NCBI RefSeq assembly: GCF_028610675.1
Contig: NZ_JAQQWS010000005.1
Span: 186,001 to 250,000 of the forward strand
Reading direction: 5' to 3'
Source: Alkalihalobacillus pseudalcaliphilus
Lineage (GTDB): Bacteria > Bacillota > Bacilli > Bacillales > Bacillaceae_D
Length of the DNA: 64,000 nt
The notes under the pieces are model-generated. The model ran no database searches, was not told where the DNA came from, and saw only the letters and a list, made by a program, of their open reading frames with translations. Positions 24,924 through 34,609 of this stretch are shown here, in pieces; positions within the stretch are counted from its first letter, which is position 1; the number at the start of each line of letters is the position of its first letter. The position numbers and the translations under genes were made by a program.

Positions 24924-24948
24924 CAATTAGCAAGGACGGAGTGAGAGG

Positions 24949-27198
24949 ATGGAAATAAAACGGGCAGTAACCAATGTTAGAGCTGTTACCTTAATGATTA
25001 TTTTCTTTGTCATCTTTTTTGTTTTTATTGGACGTGTTGCCTTCATACAAGTAACAAAAGAAGTTAACGGTCAAGAACTCGAAGAACTGGCAGAAGAAAG
25101 GTGGAGTCGCTCCATTGAATTATTAGGAAAACGAGGGACGATTTTTGACCGCGGTGGAGGAATTCTGGCGGAAGAAGTCACCTCGTATAAAGTCTATGCC
25201 ATATTAAATCAAAATCAAAGTGAATTTGTGCAAGACCCGAGTGAGACGGCCGATGCTTTAGCACCATACATAAATCAAGATGTACAAAATTTGACCCGAA
25301 TTTTATCACAAGATAAATTTCAAGTTGAACTTGGAGCTGGTGCACGTAACTTAACGTATGAAGAAATGCTGGAGATACGCGAGTTAGAGCTAGAAGGGAT
25401 TTATTTCACAAGAGAACCAAGAAGGTATTATCCAAAGCAAACATATGCTTCTCATATCATTGGCTATACAGAGAGGAATATGGAAGCAGCAAGAATGGGT
25501 CTTGAAAGAAGTTTAGATGATTATTTGTCAGGGCAAGACGGTCAACTTAACTATCAAGCAGATCGAAATCGGGTACCGTTATTAAATCAACCTGAAACTA
25601 TTACACCGGCAGAGGATGGTTTAGATGTATATTTGACACTGGATTCAAATATTCAAACGTCTTTAGAGCAAGTCATGACGGAAGTAGATGAACAATATAA
25701 GCCTGAAAGAATGATTGCGATTGTTGCCGATCCTAAAACAGGTCAAATCCTGGCGATGAGTAATCGTCCTAGTTTTAATCCTAATCGTTATGAGTCGATT
25801 ACAAATTATATGAATTATGCTGTATCCGATCACTTTGAACCAGGCTCTACGGTTAAGATGTTTACAGTCGCAGCAGCGATTGAGGAAGGGAAATTTAATC
25901 AAGATCAATTATATCAATCTGGTACTATTCAAGTAGGGCCAGACCCAGTGCGTGACCATAACTATGGTCGTGGGTGGGGAGAAATCACATTTGAAGAAGG
26001 TTTTTATCGTTCTTCTAACGTTGCTATGGCAAAACTCGCACTAGAAGGATTAGGTGCAGATAAGTTATATGAGTACTGGGAACGATTTGGTTTAACTGAA
26101 CCAACAGGCATTGATTTACCAAATGAAGCAAGTAGTTTAATTGCTAAAGGAAGTCAAACCGATGTAGCAACGACTGCATTTGGTCAAGGTACAGCGATTA
26201 CGCCTATACAACAAATTCAAGCAGCTACAGCGATTGCTAATGGTGGTAAGATGATGAAGCCCTATGTAATTGATCGGATGGTTGATCCAAATACCGATGA
26301 TGTTGTTATGAAAAATGAACCAGAAGTGACAGGTGAGCCAATCTCTGAAGAGACCGCCTCACAAATGCTTGACTTATTAGAGGGGGCTGTCATTGACCCA
26401 GCAGGTACAGGTAAGCCTTATTATATTGAAGGGTTTGATGTCGTTGGGAAAACAGGGACGGCCCAAATTCCAAACCCAAATGGACCAGGGTATATTCAAG
26501 GGCATGGCGAAAACATCTTTTCCTTTTTAGGAATGGCACCTAAAAAAGACCCGAGTTTACTCGTATATGTAGCAGTTGAAAGACCAACCATTTCAGCAAT
26601 GGAGACGGGAGCTCAACCAGCACAGAAAATATTTACGACGGTTATGAAACAAGGGTTGGAATATTTAAATGTAGTACCTACGGTAGAAGAAATAAACCAA
26701 GAAACAAAAAAAGGGTATCAATTAGAAGATTTCACAGGAATGACGACGAAGGATGCAGCAAAAGTGATAGAGGAACAAGGGCTTACGCCAGTTATTCTTG
26801 GTGATGGTAAGCAGGTGATTTCACAAGAGCCTGCAATTGAAAAAGGGCTTTTAAAAGGTGAAAGAGTGTTTTTACGGACCGATGACGACAGCTATGAGAT
26901 CCCAAATATGGTTGATTGGTCAAGTCGTGATGTTTTAAGGTTAGCAGATGTATTAGATATAACGGCTAACTTATTTGGGCAAGGGTATGTCACAGGGCAA
27001 GATGTCTCAGAGGGAGACCGTGTAGTGCCTGGTGATTATATTACGATTGAGTTGGCTTTAAAGTCATATGAGCAAGAAGAGAATTTAGTTGAGGAAGAAA
27101 TGAATGAAGCGGACACGGAAACAGAGGATGAAGAAAATGGGGAAGCGATTGGTGAATCGGAATCAGAGGATCTTTCTGATGGAGTAGATACGGAATAG
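24949..27198 (+). CDS. pbpB: Penicillin-binding protein 2B (division transpeptidase)
   Basis: 749 residues: membrane anchor (about 14-36), class B dimerisation domain, transpeptidase domain with SxxK at S300-K303 (EPGSTVKM), SSN at 355-357, KTG at 501-503, two C-terminal PASTA repeats (about 585-710) and an unusually acidic tail of about 40 residues. It makes septal peptidoglycan crosslinks with the divisome. GGAGTGAGAGG precedes the ATG. It is cut off from ftsL by a terminator and a dispersed element, so it needs its own promoter, which I could not identify. Confidence 0.95.
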   Translation: MEIKRAVTNVRAVTLMIIFFVIFFVFIGRVAFIQVTKEVNGQELEELAEERWSRSIELLGKRGTIFDRGGGILAEEVTSYKVYAILNQNQSEFVQDPSETADALAPYINQDVQNLTRILSQDKFQVELGAGARNLTYEEMLEIRELELEGIYFTREPRRYYPKQTYASHIIGYTERNMEAARMGLERSLDDYLSGQDGQLNYQADRNRVPLLNQPETITPAEDGLDVYLTLDSNIQTSLEQVMTEVDEQYKPERMIAIVADPKTGQILAMSNRPSFNPNRYESITNYMNYAVSDHFEPGSTVKMFTVAAAIEEGKFNQDQLYQSGTIQVGPDPVRDHNYGRGWGEITFEEGFYRSSNVAMAKLALEGLGADKLYEYWERFGLTEPTGIDLPNEASSLIAKGSQTDVATTAFGQGTAITPIQQIQAATAIANGGKMMKPYVIDRMVDPNTDDVVMKNEPEVTGEPISEETASQMLDLLEGAVIDPAGTGKPYYIEGFDVVGKTGTAQIPNPNGPGYIQGHGENIFSFLGMAPKKDPSLLVYVAVERPTISAMETGAQPAQKIFTTVMKQGLEYLNVVPTVEEINQETKKGYQLEDFTGMTTKDAAKVIEEQGLTPVILGDGKQVISQEPAIEKGLLKGERVFLRTDDDSYEIPNMVDWSSRDVLRLADVLDITANLFGQGYVTGQDVSEGDRVVPGDYITIELALKSYEQEENLVEEEMNEADTETEDEENGEAIGESESEDLSDGVDTE

Positions 27199-27215
27199 TT
27201 GGTAAAGCGTTGTAT

Positions 27216-27299
27216 CTCCCGAGAATGTTCTACTTTTTCGTTCAAAGCATAGGCTAAAACAAGCTATCTTTTTTACGATTTGTAGAAATGACTCGGGAG
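27216..27299 (+). promoter_or_regulatory. Long hairpin covering the spoVD ribosome binding site
   Basis: CTCCCGAG (27216-27223) pairs perfectly with CTCGGGAG (27292-27299), which is the spoVD Shine-Dalgarno. Inside, TTCTAC (27228-27233) pairs with GTAGAA (27282-27287), and a short ATAG/CTAT pair lies at the centre. When folded, the start would be hidden. Confidence 0.65.
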
Positions 27300-27309
27300 G
27301 TTGACTTAC

Positions 27310-29235
27310 GTGCGTGTTTCAAATGTAACCGTTAAAAAGCGTTTATTACTCGTATTTTTTGTTGGACTGGCTATCTTTTTTATCATTACCTTTCGTTTAG
27401 GGTATGTTCAATTTGTATTAGGTGATTGGTTAACGGATTTAGCAGAGGATTCGTGGAGTCGGGATGTACCCTTTGAGGCAAAACGAGGAGAGATTTTAGA
27501 TGCTAATGGTGTTGTATTAGCAACCAATGTGAGTTCTCCATCGGTTTTAGTCGTTCCAAAACAAGTGAGGGATCCAGAGAATACAGCGGAAAAACTGGCG
27601 GCCACTCTTGATATGGATACGCAACGAGCCTTTGAAATGGTTACTAAAAATGCTTCTATTGTGAAGATTAACCCAGAAGGAAGAAAAATATCGAAGGAAA
27701 AGGCCGATGAAGTAAGAGAATTACGGTTAGCTGGTGTGTATATTGCCGAAGATAGTAAAAGGCATTACCCATTTGGTAGTTATTTGTCACATGTTCTTGG
27801 ATTTGCAGGAATTGATAATCAAGGTTTAACGGGGTTAGAGTCCTATTATGATGAATACCTGAAAGGGGAAAAAGGCTATGTTTCCTTTTTTGCGACGGCA
27901 AAGGGAAATCGAATGCCTAATCATGCCGATGAATATAAGGCACCTACGGACGGAATGGATTTGGTTTTGACCATTGATAGTCGCGTTCAAACGATTATTG
28001 AACGGGAACTAGATATTGCTGAAGCCAAATATAACCCGGATGGTGCGATTGCAATTGCTATGAATCCTAAAACAGGAGAAATTCTTGGAATGAGCAGTAG
28101 ACCTCATTATAATCCTGAACAATTCCAAGCTGTAGATCCGACTGTTTACAATCAAAACAAACCTGTTTGGATGCAATATGAACCTGGGTCTACTTTTAAA
28201 ATTATCACCTTAGCGGCTGCTTTGGAAGAAAAAGAGGTTGATTTATTAAAGGATAACTTTTATGATCCCGGCTACATTAAAGTAGCTGGACATAATTTAA
28301 GATGTTGGAAAAAAGGTGGGCATGGCTCTCAAACTTTTTTAGAAGTGGTTCAGAATTCATGTAACCCAGGCTTTGTTGTTTTAGGAGAGAGACTAGGAAA
28401 GGATCGACTATTTGATTATATTGAAGACTTTGGTTTTGGAACGAAAACAGGGATAGATTTACAAGGAGAAGGTACGGGAATACTATTTAACCGTGACCGA
28501 GTAGGGCCGTTAGAGCTTGCGACAACATCATTTGGACAAGGAGTGGCTGTGACCCCTATCCAACAAGTCGTGGCTGTATCGGCAGCGGTTAATGGAGGGT
28601 ATATCTATGAACCTTATTTGGCCAAAGAATGGCTGGACTCGGTTACAGGAGAAGTGGTCAATAGTCATACACCCGTTATGAAAAGACAAATCATCTCGGA
28701 AGACACGTCTGAACAAGTGCGATTTGCCCTTGAAAATGTTGTGGCACAAGGTTCCGGAAAAAAAGCATTTGTTGATGGCTATCGAGTCGGTGGGAAAACA
28801 GGGACGGCACAAAAAGCAAAGGATGGTCGGTATTTAGAAAATAACTACATCTTATCTTTTATCGGTTTTGCTCCGGCTGATGATCCAGAGATTGTTGTTT
28901 ATGTGGCTATTGATAATCCTAAAGATACGATTCAGTACGGTGGTCAAGTAGCCGCTCCGATTGTCGGAACAATTATTGGTGATAGCTTACGCGCACTAGG
29001 CGTTGAAAAAAGGGAAAACCAAATTGAAAAAGAATTAACGTGGCCAGATGAACCACTCGTTGAAGTGCCGGACATGCTAGGGCGAACGCGAAGAGAAATT
29101 CATGATTCTTATTATGAATTACAAATTAATACATCTGGTGAAGGGAAATACGTCGTGACACAATCACCAAAGCCAGGAGAAAAAGTTCAGTCAGGTTCGA
29201 CAATCCGACTTTATATGGGTGACAAAAAGCAATGA
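27310..29235 (+). CDS. spoVD: Sporulation transpeptidase SpoVD (class B PBP)
   Basis: 641 residues from the GTG at 27310 (MRVSNVTVKKRLLLVF, the usual SpoVD start, nine bases behind GGGAGG); the TTG at 27301 touches the ribosome binding site. Membrane anchor about 11-32, transpeptidase motifs S294-TFK297, SCN and KTG (GGKTGTAQ), and one C-terminal PASTA domain. SpoVD makes cortex peptidoglycan in the mother cell together with SpoVE. It lies directly behind its paralogue pbpB. Translation may be controlled by the upstream hairpin. Confidence 0.95.
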   Translation: MRVSNVTVKKRLLLVFFVGLAIFFIITFRLGYVQFVLGDWLTDLAEDSWSRDVPFEAKRGEILDANGVVLATNVSSPSVLVVPKQVRDPENTAEKLAATLDMDTQRAFEMVTKNASIVKINPEGRKISKEKADEVRELRLAGVYIAEDSKRHYPFGSYLSHVLGFAGIDNQGLTGLESYYDEYLKGEKGYVSFFATAKGNRMPNHADEYKAPTDGMDLVLTIDSRVQTIIERELDIAEAKYNPDGAIAIAMNPKTGEILGMSSRPHYNPEQFQAVDPTVYNQNKPVWMQYEPGSTFKIITLAAALEEKEVDLLKDNFYDPGYIKVAGHNLRCWKKGGHGSQTFLEVVQNSCNPGFVVLGERLGKDRLFDYIEDFGFGTKTGIDLQGEGTGILFNRDRVGPLELATTSFGQGVAVTPIQQVVAVSAAVNGGYIYEPYLAKEWLDSVTGEVVNSHTPVMKRQIISEDTSEQVRFALENVVAQGSGKKAFVDGYRVGGKTGTAQKAKDGRYLENNYILSFIGFAPADDPEIVVYVAIDNPKDTIQYGGQVAAPIVGTIIGDSLRALGVEKRENQIEKELTWPDEPLVEVPDMLGRTRREIHDSYYELQINTSGEGKYVVTQSPKPGEKVQSGSTIRLYMGDKKQ

Positions 29236-29293
29236 AACGTCTAAAATAATTCTATGTGTGTTCCTAATAGAAAAAGGGAATGTAATAGGAAAA

Positions 29294-29324
29294 GAGTAGA
29301 GATGATACTTTTAAATCTCTACTC
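29294..29324 (+). other. Perfect 10-bp hairpin between spoVD and murE
   Basis: GAGTAGAGAT (29294-29303) and ATCTCTACTC (29315-29324) around 11 bases, without a T-run. It may mark a processing site or a weak stop between the sporulation gene and the murE-murD genes. Confidence 0.55.
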
Positions 29325-29357
29325 CTACCATGTAGTGGATGAACGGAGTGTTAATCA

Positions 29358-30821
29358 ATGATGAAATTATCAGAGCTTATGAAAGTAGTACCATTTATAG
29401 ATGTCGACTTAAAAGAGGATCCAGTAGTTGAGCATATAACAATGGACAGTCGTGAAGTGAGAGAAAATACATTCTTTATTTGTATCGAGGGATATACAGT
29501 AGACGGTCACGACTTTGCCCTAAGCGCTATTGAAAATGGGGCAGTTGCCGTTTTGGCTGAAAAAGCGCTCTCTTTAGATGTGCCTGTAATCGTAGTAAAA
29601 GATACAAAAAGAACGATGGCTAAGTTGGCGAGTCATTTTTATGAATATCCAACTGAAAAGTTCCCGTTGATTGGTATTACTGGAACGAACGGAAAAACAT
29701 CAACAACATTAATCTTAGAGCATATTTTTAAAGCGGCACAGAAAAAAACAGGTGTCATTGGTACGATGTATGCCAAAGTGGGAGAAGAAATTGTCAAAAC
29801 GAAAAATACGACACCAGAGTCAATAACTTTACAAGAAACCTTTCATCGAATGGTCAAAGAACAGGTTGATGTGGCATTTATGGAAGTCTCTTCTCATGCT
29901 TTGGATTATGGTCGTGTTCATGGTTGTGATTTTAATATAGGCGTTTTTACGAATCTGACTCCGGATCACTTAGATTATCATGAAACGATGGATGCGTATT
30001 TGAATGCTAAAGGTTTATTATTTGCTCAATTAGGAAATGTATATCGTGATAAATATGCGATTTTTAATATCGATGATCCTGCTTCCAAAAAACTGATGAA
30101 AATGACGAGTGCAGATATCGTGACGTATAGTATAAAACATAAAGCAGATTTTTTTGCTCGTGACATTCGTTTAAGTGCAAAAGGAACGAAATTTGAGCTT
30201 ATTTTCCAAGATACATGTTATGAGTTAGAGGTTAGTTTGATTGGTAAGTTTAATGTGTATAATTTACTAGCGGCAATTAGTGCTGCTTATTGTGCGGGGC
30301 TTTCCATTGATGTTATCGTTGAGTCATTATCTACAGTAAAAGGGATACCAGGAAGATTTGAAACGGTTAGAGCTACAGTTGAGCAAGATTTTACTGTAGT
30401 TGTCGACTATGCACATACTTCAGATAGCTTACAAAATGTACTTGAAACGGTACAAGATTTTGCAACGGGAGATATTATAGTTGTGGTCGGATGTGGTGGC
30501 GATCGAGACCGCTTAAAACGTCCAGTAATGGCGACAATTGCTACACAATTTTCAACCGAAGCTATTTTTACTTCGGATAACCCTAGAAGTGAAGAGCCAC
30601 ACCAAATCTTAGCTGATATGACAACAGGATTACAAGCTCACAATTATCATGTGATTGTGGACCGAGAAATGGCGATTAAGCAAGCGATAGCCGGTGCTAA
30701 AACTGGTGATATTATTGTGATTGCAGGAAAAGGACATGAAACTTACCAGCAATTTGCCAAAGAGACGGTTCACTTTGATGACCGTGAAGTAGCGAATGAA
30801 GCAATTAAGGAGAGAAAGTAA
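29358..30821 (+). CDS. murE: UDP-MurNAc-L-Ala-D-Glu:meso-DAP ligase
   Basis: 487 residues. Mur ligase with ATP loop GITGTNGKTSTTLILEHI (about 107-124), MDSREVRENTFFICIEG in domain 1, and the diaminopimelate-selecting motif DNPRSEEP in domain 3, so the peptidoglycan is of meso-DAP type. GGAG before the ATG. Its stop is one base before murF. Confidence 0.97.
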   Translation: MMKLSELMKVVPFIDVDLKEDPVVEHITMDSREVRENTFFICIEGYTVDGHDFALSAIENGAVAVLAEKALSLDVPVIVVKDTKRTMAKLASHFYEYPTEKFPLIGITGTNGKTSTTLILEHIFKAAQKKTGVIGTMYAKVGEEIVKTKNTTPESITLQETFHRMVKEQVDVAFMEVSSHALDYGRVHGCDFNIGVFTNLTPDHLDYHETMDAYLNAKGLLFAQLGNVYRDKYAIFNIDDPASKKLMKMTSADIVTYSIKHKADFFARDIRLSAKGTKFELIFQDTCYELEVSLIGKFNVYNLLAAISAAYCAGLSIDVIVESLSTVKGIPGRFETVRATVEQDFTVVVDYAHTSDSLQNVLETVQDFATGDIIVVVGCGGDRDRLKRPVMATIATQFSTEAIFTSDNPRSEEPHQILADMTTGLQAHNYHVIVDREMAIKQAIAGAKTGDIIVIAGKGHETYQQFAKETVHFDDREVANEAIKERK

Positions 30822-30822
30822 C

Positions 30823-32184
30823 ATGATACCATCAACAATCATACCTTTTCTTTCCACTCGGTTCAATCATCAAGCGACGCAATTCCGTGCTGTTTCGATA
30901 GATACGAGAACATTAAAAGCTGGGGATTTGTACATTCCATTAGTTGCCAACCGTAATGGTCACTTATTTATAGATAAAGCGATAGAGAATGGTGCACAAG
31001 CAGCATTATGGAACAAAAACGAGCCACTCCCATCCTCGTTACCTCCTGGTTTTCAATTATATATGGTTGAAGATACGTTAAAGGCTTTACAAAAAATGGC
31101 CGAAAATTATCGAGCGATGGTTAATCCAATTGTCATTGCGATTACAGGGAGTAATGGTAAAACGACTACAAAAGATTTAGTTGAAGCTGTTCTTTCTTTA
31201 GAGGCAGTCACATATAAAACTCAAGGGAACTTTAATAATCATATCGGATTACCATTAACGATTTTGGCGATGCCATTAGATTGTCAGTATTTGATATTAG
31301 AAATGGGTATGAGTGGCTTTGGCGAGATTGAATTGCTTTCTACTATTGCCAAGCCAAATCAAGCAATTGTGACAAATATTGGGGAATCACATATGGAGCA
31401 ATTAGGGTCACGTGAAGGGATAGCTAAGGCGAAAATGGAAATTATCTCCGGATTAGTTCTCGATGGTCATGTCTATATGGATGCGGATGAGGCTTTGTTA
31501 AAGCCATATTGGAATGAACAATCCAAGCTAATTGGCTTTGATTCGAAATTAGCGACAGCGATCAAGGATTTAAAAATGACTGAGGATGGTTATACCTTTA
31601 CTTTTGAAGGTCACAATTATTTTCTACCTATTCTCGGTAAACATAATGTCAAAAACGCAGCTTATGCAATTGCACTGGCCAGTGAACTTGGTTTTGATTC
31701 AGAACAAATCCAATCTGGTTTGGCGAGCGTGCAAATAACAGGAATGCGATTAGAAAAAACTAGAGGTCCCTTTGGTGAGCTTGTTATCAATGATGCTTAT
31801 AATGCTAGTCCGACATCTGTGAAAGCGGCTATTGAAACAATCAAAGAAATGCCAAGCTTTGAAAAGAAAATTTTGGTTATTGGAGATTTATATGAGCTTG
31901 GAAAAGATGAGGAAACGCTACATCGTCAGCTTGCATCTAGTATTACACATCCGATAACGGCAATTGTTTGGGTAGGGGAATTAATGAAATGGATGTATGA
32001 TGAGTGGCAGAAATCGTATTATGATGAAAACATTCAAGCCTTCTATTTTCAGAAAAAAGAAGAGGCTGCACATACAATCTATTCCTTAACAGACGAAAGT
32101 AGTGTAGTATTATTTAAGGCTTCTCGTGGAATGAAGCTAGAAGAATTAATAAGTGCTTATCAGCAAGAAGGAAAGGAGGGGTGA
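30823..32184 (+). CDS. murF: UDP-MurNAc-tripeptide:D-Ala-D-Ala ligase
   Basis: 453 residues from the ATG at 30823 (AAGGAG ten bases upstream); a longer in-frame start at 30796 would lie inside murE. ATP loop AITGSNGKTTTKDLVEAVLS, followed by TQGNFNNHIGLPLTIL, and NDAYNASPTSVKAAIE. Adds D-Ala-D-Ala to complete the UDP-MurNAc-pentapeptide. Cotranscribed with murE, mraY and murD. Confidence 0.95.
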   Translation: MIPSTIIPFLSTRFNHQATQFRAVSIDTRTLKAGDLYIPLVANRNGHLFIDKAIENGAQAALWNKNEPLPSSLPPGFQLYMVEDTLKALQKMAENYRAMVNPIVIAITGSNGKTTTKDLVEAVLSLEAVTYKTQGNFNNHIGLPLTILAMPLDCQYLILEMGMSGFGEIELLSTIAKPNQAIVTNIGESHMEQLGSREGIAKAKMEIISGLVLDGHVYMDADEALLKPYWNEQSKLIGFDSKLATAIKDLKMTEDGYTFTFEGHNYFLPILGKHNVKNAAYAIALASELGFDSEQIQSGLASVQITGMRLEKTRGPFGELVINDAYNASPTSVKAAIETIKEMPSFEKKILVIGDLYELGKDEETLHRQLASSITHPITAIVWVGELMKWMYDEWQKSYYDENIQAFYFQKKEEAAHTIYSLTDESSVVLFKASRGMKLEELISAYQQEGKEG

Positions 32185-32188
32185 TAGA

Positions 32189-33163
32189 ATGTTAGAGCTA
32201 GTGTTGTTATTATCACTTCTTTTATCATTTCTTATTGCCGTTTTATTATCACCCGTTTTTATCCCGTTTTTAAGACGTTTAAAGTTCGGGCAAAGTATTA
32301 GAGAAGAGGGGCCAGAGTCGCATCAGAAAAAAAGCGGGACACCCACGATGGGTGGAATCGTTATTGTTCTGTCAATATTACTGGCGACATTATTTGTCTC
32401 GATTCGGTTCTTATCTTTTAGTCAAGAGATCTTATTGTTATTATTTGTAACAGTAGGGTTTGGGTTAGTAGGGTTTTTAGATGATTATATTAAAGTCGTC
32501 AAAAAAAGAAATTTAGGGTTGACCTCAAAACAAAAGTTATTTGGTCAATTGTTAATAGCCGTTTTATTTTATTTTGGACTTATACAACTAGGTTTCTCAA
32601 CAGTGGTTACCATACCAGCAACATCTATTAGTATTGACTTTGGTTGGTTTTACTTACCTTTAATTATCGTAATGTTAGTTGGGGCATCCAATGCCGTGAA
32701 TCTGACAGATGGGTTAGATGGTCTTCTAGCTGGAACCGCAGCAATAGCTTTTGGAGCGTTTGCTGTCATTACATGGAGTGCCGATCAAGTTAATATTTCG
32801 GTATTTAGTGCAGCTGTCGTTGGTGCTGTATTAGGGTTTTTAGTCTATAATGCACACCCTGCTAAAGTGTTTATGGGAGATACAGGTTCCTTAGCACTTG
32901 GTGGAGCGATTGCCGGGATTGCTATTATGGCGAAGCTCGAAATTCTCTTAATTATTATTGGTGGAGTCTTTGTCATTGAAACGTTATCCGTTATCATTCA
33001 AGTGATTTCATTTAAAACAAGAGGGAAGCGTATTTTTAAGATGAGCCCACTGCATCATCATTATGAATTGTCAGGTTGGTCCGAGTGGCGTGTCGTTGTG
33101 ACGTTTTGGTTTGTTGGCTTATTATTAGCGTTGTTAGGAATCTATATTGAGGTGTGGATATAA
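32189..33163 (+). CDS. mraY: Phospho-N-acetylmuramoyl-pentapeptide transferase
   Basis: 324 residues with ten membrane helices. Forms lipid I on undecaprenyl phosphate. Motifs: SHQKKSGTPTMGG, catalytic FLDDYIKVVKKRNLGL, NLTDGLDGL, GDTGSLALGG and MSPLHHHYELSGW. The ATG at 32189 has GGAGGGG in front; the frame continues upstream into murF but without signal. Two bases separate its stop from murD. Confidence 0.97.
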   Translation: MLELVLLLSLLLSFLIAVLLSPVFIPFLRRLKFGQSIREEGPESHQKKSGTPTMGGIVIVLSILLATLFVSIRFLSFSQEILLLLFVTVGFGLVGFLDDYIKVVKKRNLGLTSKQKLFGQLLIAVLFYFGLIQLGFSTVVTIPATSISIDFGWFYLPLIIVMLVGASNAVNLTDGLDGLLAGTAAIAFGAFAVITWSADQVNISVFSAAVVGAVLGFLVYNAHPAKVFMGDTGSLALGGAIAGIAIMAKLEILLIIIGGVFVIETLSVIIQVISFKTRGKRIFKMSPLHHHYELSGWSEWRVVVTFWFVGLLLALLGIYIEVWI

Positions 33164-33164
33164 T

Positions 33165-34517
33165 ATGAAGACTTACAACGGGATGAAAGGTAAAAAAGTC
33201 TTAGTTTTGGGATTAGCCAAAAGCGGTGAAGCGGCAGCTCGTCTGTTGCAGCGCCTCGGTGCTGAAGTGACCATTAATGATGCTAAACCTTTAGAGGAAA
33301 ATGAACAAGCGCAAAGATTAGATAAGGAAGGCTTTCAAATTATCAGTGGCTCTCACCCTCTTTCATTACTTGATCAAGGCTATGAGTTAATTGTCAAAAA
33401 CCCGGGTATTCCTTATTCGAACCCTTTATTGCAAGAAGCTGCTAAAAGAGATTTGCTTGTAATTACAGAAATTGAATTAGCATATTTAATTAGCGAAGCC
33501 GAGATCATTGCAATTACTGGGTCAAATGGAAAAACGACAACGACGACATTGGTTCACCATATGATGAATGAAAGTGCTAGAAATCCTCTTATTGCTGGGA
33601 ATATTGGCACAGTTGCCTGTGAGGTAGCTGAGACGGCTACAGAGGATGACGTAATTGTTATGGAGGTTTCTAGCTTTCAATTAATGGGTATTTCAACATA
33701 TCGTCCTAAGATTTCTGTGCTGTTAAATATCTTTGATGCACATCTTGATTATCATGGTTCAAAAGATGCTTACATAGACGCTAAAGCAAACATTGGTGCC
33801 AATCAAACGGATTCTGATTTTATTGTTTATAATGCAGATGATCCAATAGTATCTAAGATGGTCACAAATCTCCATGCTACAAAGATTCCATTTACACAAA
33901 AGGCATTATTGGCCAATGGGTTATCGGTCTATCATGGTGCTCTTTATATCAATGCAGAGAAACTTCTTGATGTCAGTGAGATTGTTTTACCTGGTACACA
34001 TAATCTTGAAAATATCCTCGCAGCGGTTGGAGCTTCCTATGTTGCTGGAGCCAAAAAAGAACAAATGATTCATGTGTTAAAAACGTTTGTAGGGGTAGAG
34101 CACCGTTTGCAGTTTGTTCGTGCATTAGAAGGGCGTTCTTTTTATAATGATTCAAAGGCAACGAACATTTTAGCAACAAAAAAAGCTTTGGCAGCATTCG
34201 ATGCACCTGTTATCCTGTTAGCTGGAGGACTCGATAGAGGAAATGAATTTGACGCCTTAATCCCTTCACTTGGACATGTCAGTAAGTTAATTACGTTCGG
34301 TGAGACAGCGACTAAATTAAAAAAAGTAGCTGAAGCAGCAGGAGTTGCTACTATTTATGAGGCTAATCGAGTTGATGATGCCGTTTCGCTTGCTTGGGAG
34401 AATTCTACAGTAGGTGAAGTGATTTTATTGTCACCGGCATGTGCGAGTTGGGATCAATATCGGACCTTTGAAGAACGTGGACTAGAATTTATGAGTGCAG
34501 TAATGAAAATAGGGTAG
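33165..34517 (+). CDS. murD: UDP-MurNAc-L-Ala:D-glutamate ligase
   Basis: 450 residues. N-terminal Rossmann domain (KVLVLGLAKSGEAAARLL), ATP loop IAITGSNGKTTTTTLVHHM (about 113-131), HRLQFV, FYNDSKATN and LLSPACASWDQY. Adds D-Glu to UDP-MurNAc-L-Ala. GAGGTG about ten bases before the ATG at 33165. A strong terminator closes the murE-murD transcript. Confidence 0.97.
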   Translation: MKTYNGMKGKKVLVLGLAKSGEAAARLLQRLGAEVTINDAKPLEENEQAQRLDKEGFQIISGSHPLSLLDQGYELIVKNPGIPYSNPLLQEAAKRDLLVITEIELAYLISEAEIIAITGSNGKTTTTTLVHHMMNESARNPLIAGNIGTVACEVAETATEDDVIVMEVSSFQLMGISTYRPKISVLLNIFDAHLDYHGSKDAYIDAKANIGANQTDSDFIVYNADDPIVSKMVTNLHATKIPFTQKALLANGLSVYHGALYINAEKLLDVSEIVLPGTHNLENILAAVGASYVAGAKKEQMIHVLKTFVGVEHRLQFVRALEGRSFYNDSKATNILATKKALAAFDAPVILLAGGLDRGNEFDALIPSLGHVSKLITFGETATKLKKVAEAAGVATIYEANRVDDAVSLAWENSTVGEVILLSPACASWDQYRTFEERGLEFMSAVMKIG

Positions 34518-34548
34518 TAAGATATATAAACCATACGTATGGTCAAGG

Positions 34549-34583
34549 AATGAGTAGAGCTCAAAAGCTTTACTCATTTTTTT
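34549..34583 (+). terminator. Terminator of murE-murF-mraY-murD
   Basis: AATGAGTA-G-AGC with GCT-T-TACTCATT and T7. Confidence 0.9.
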
Positions 34584-34609
34584 CGATTTTTAAACTAGTT
34601 ACCTTCATG

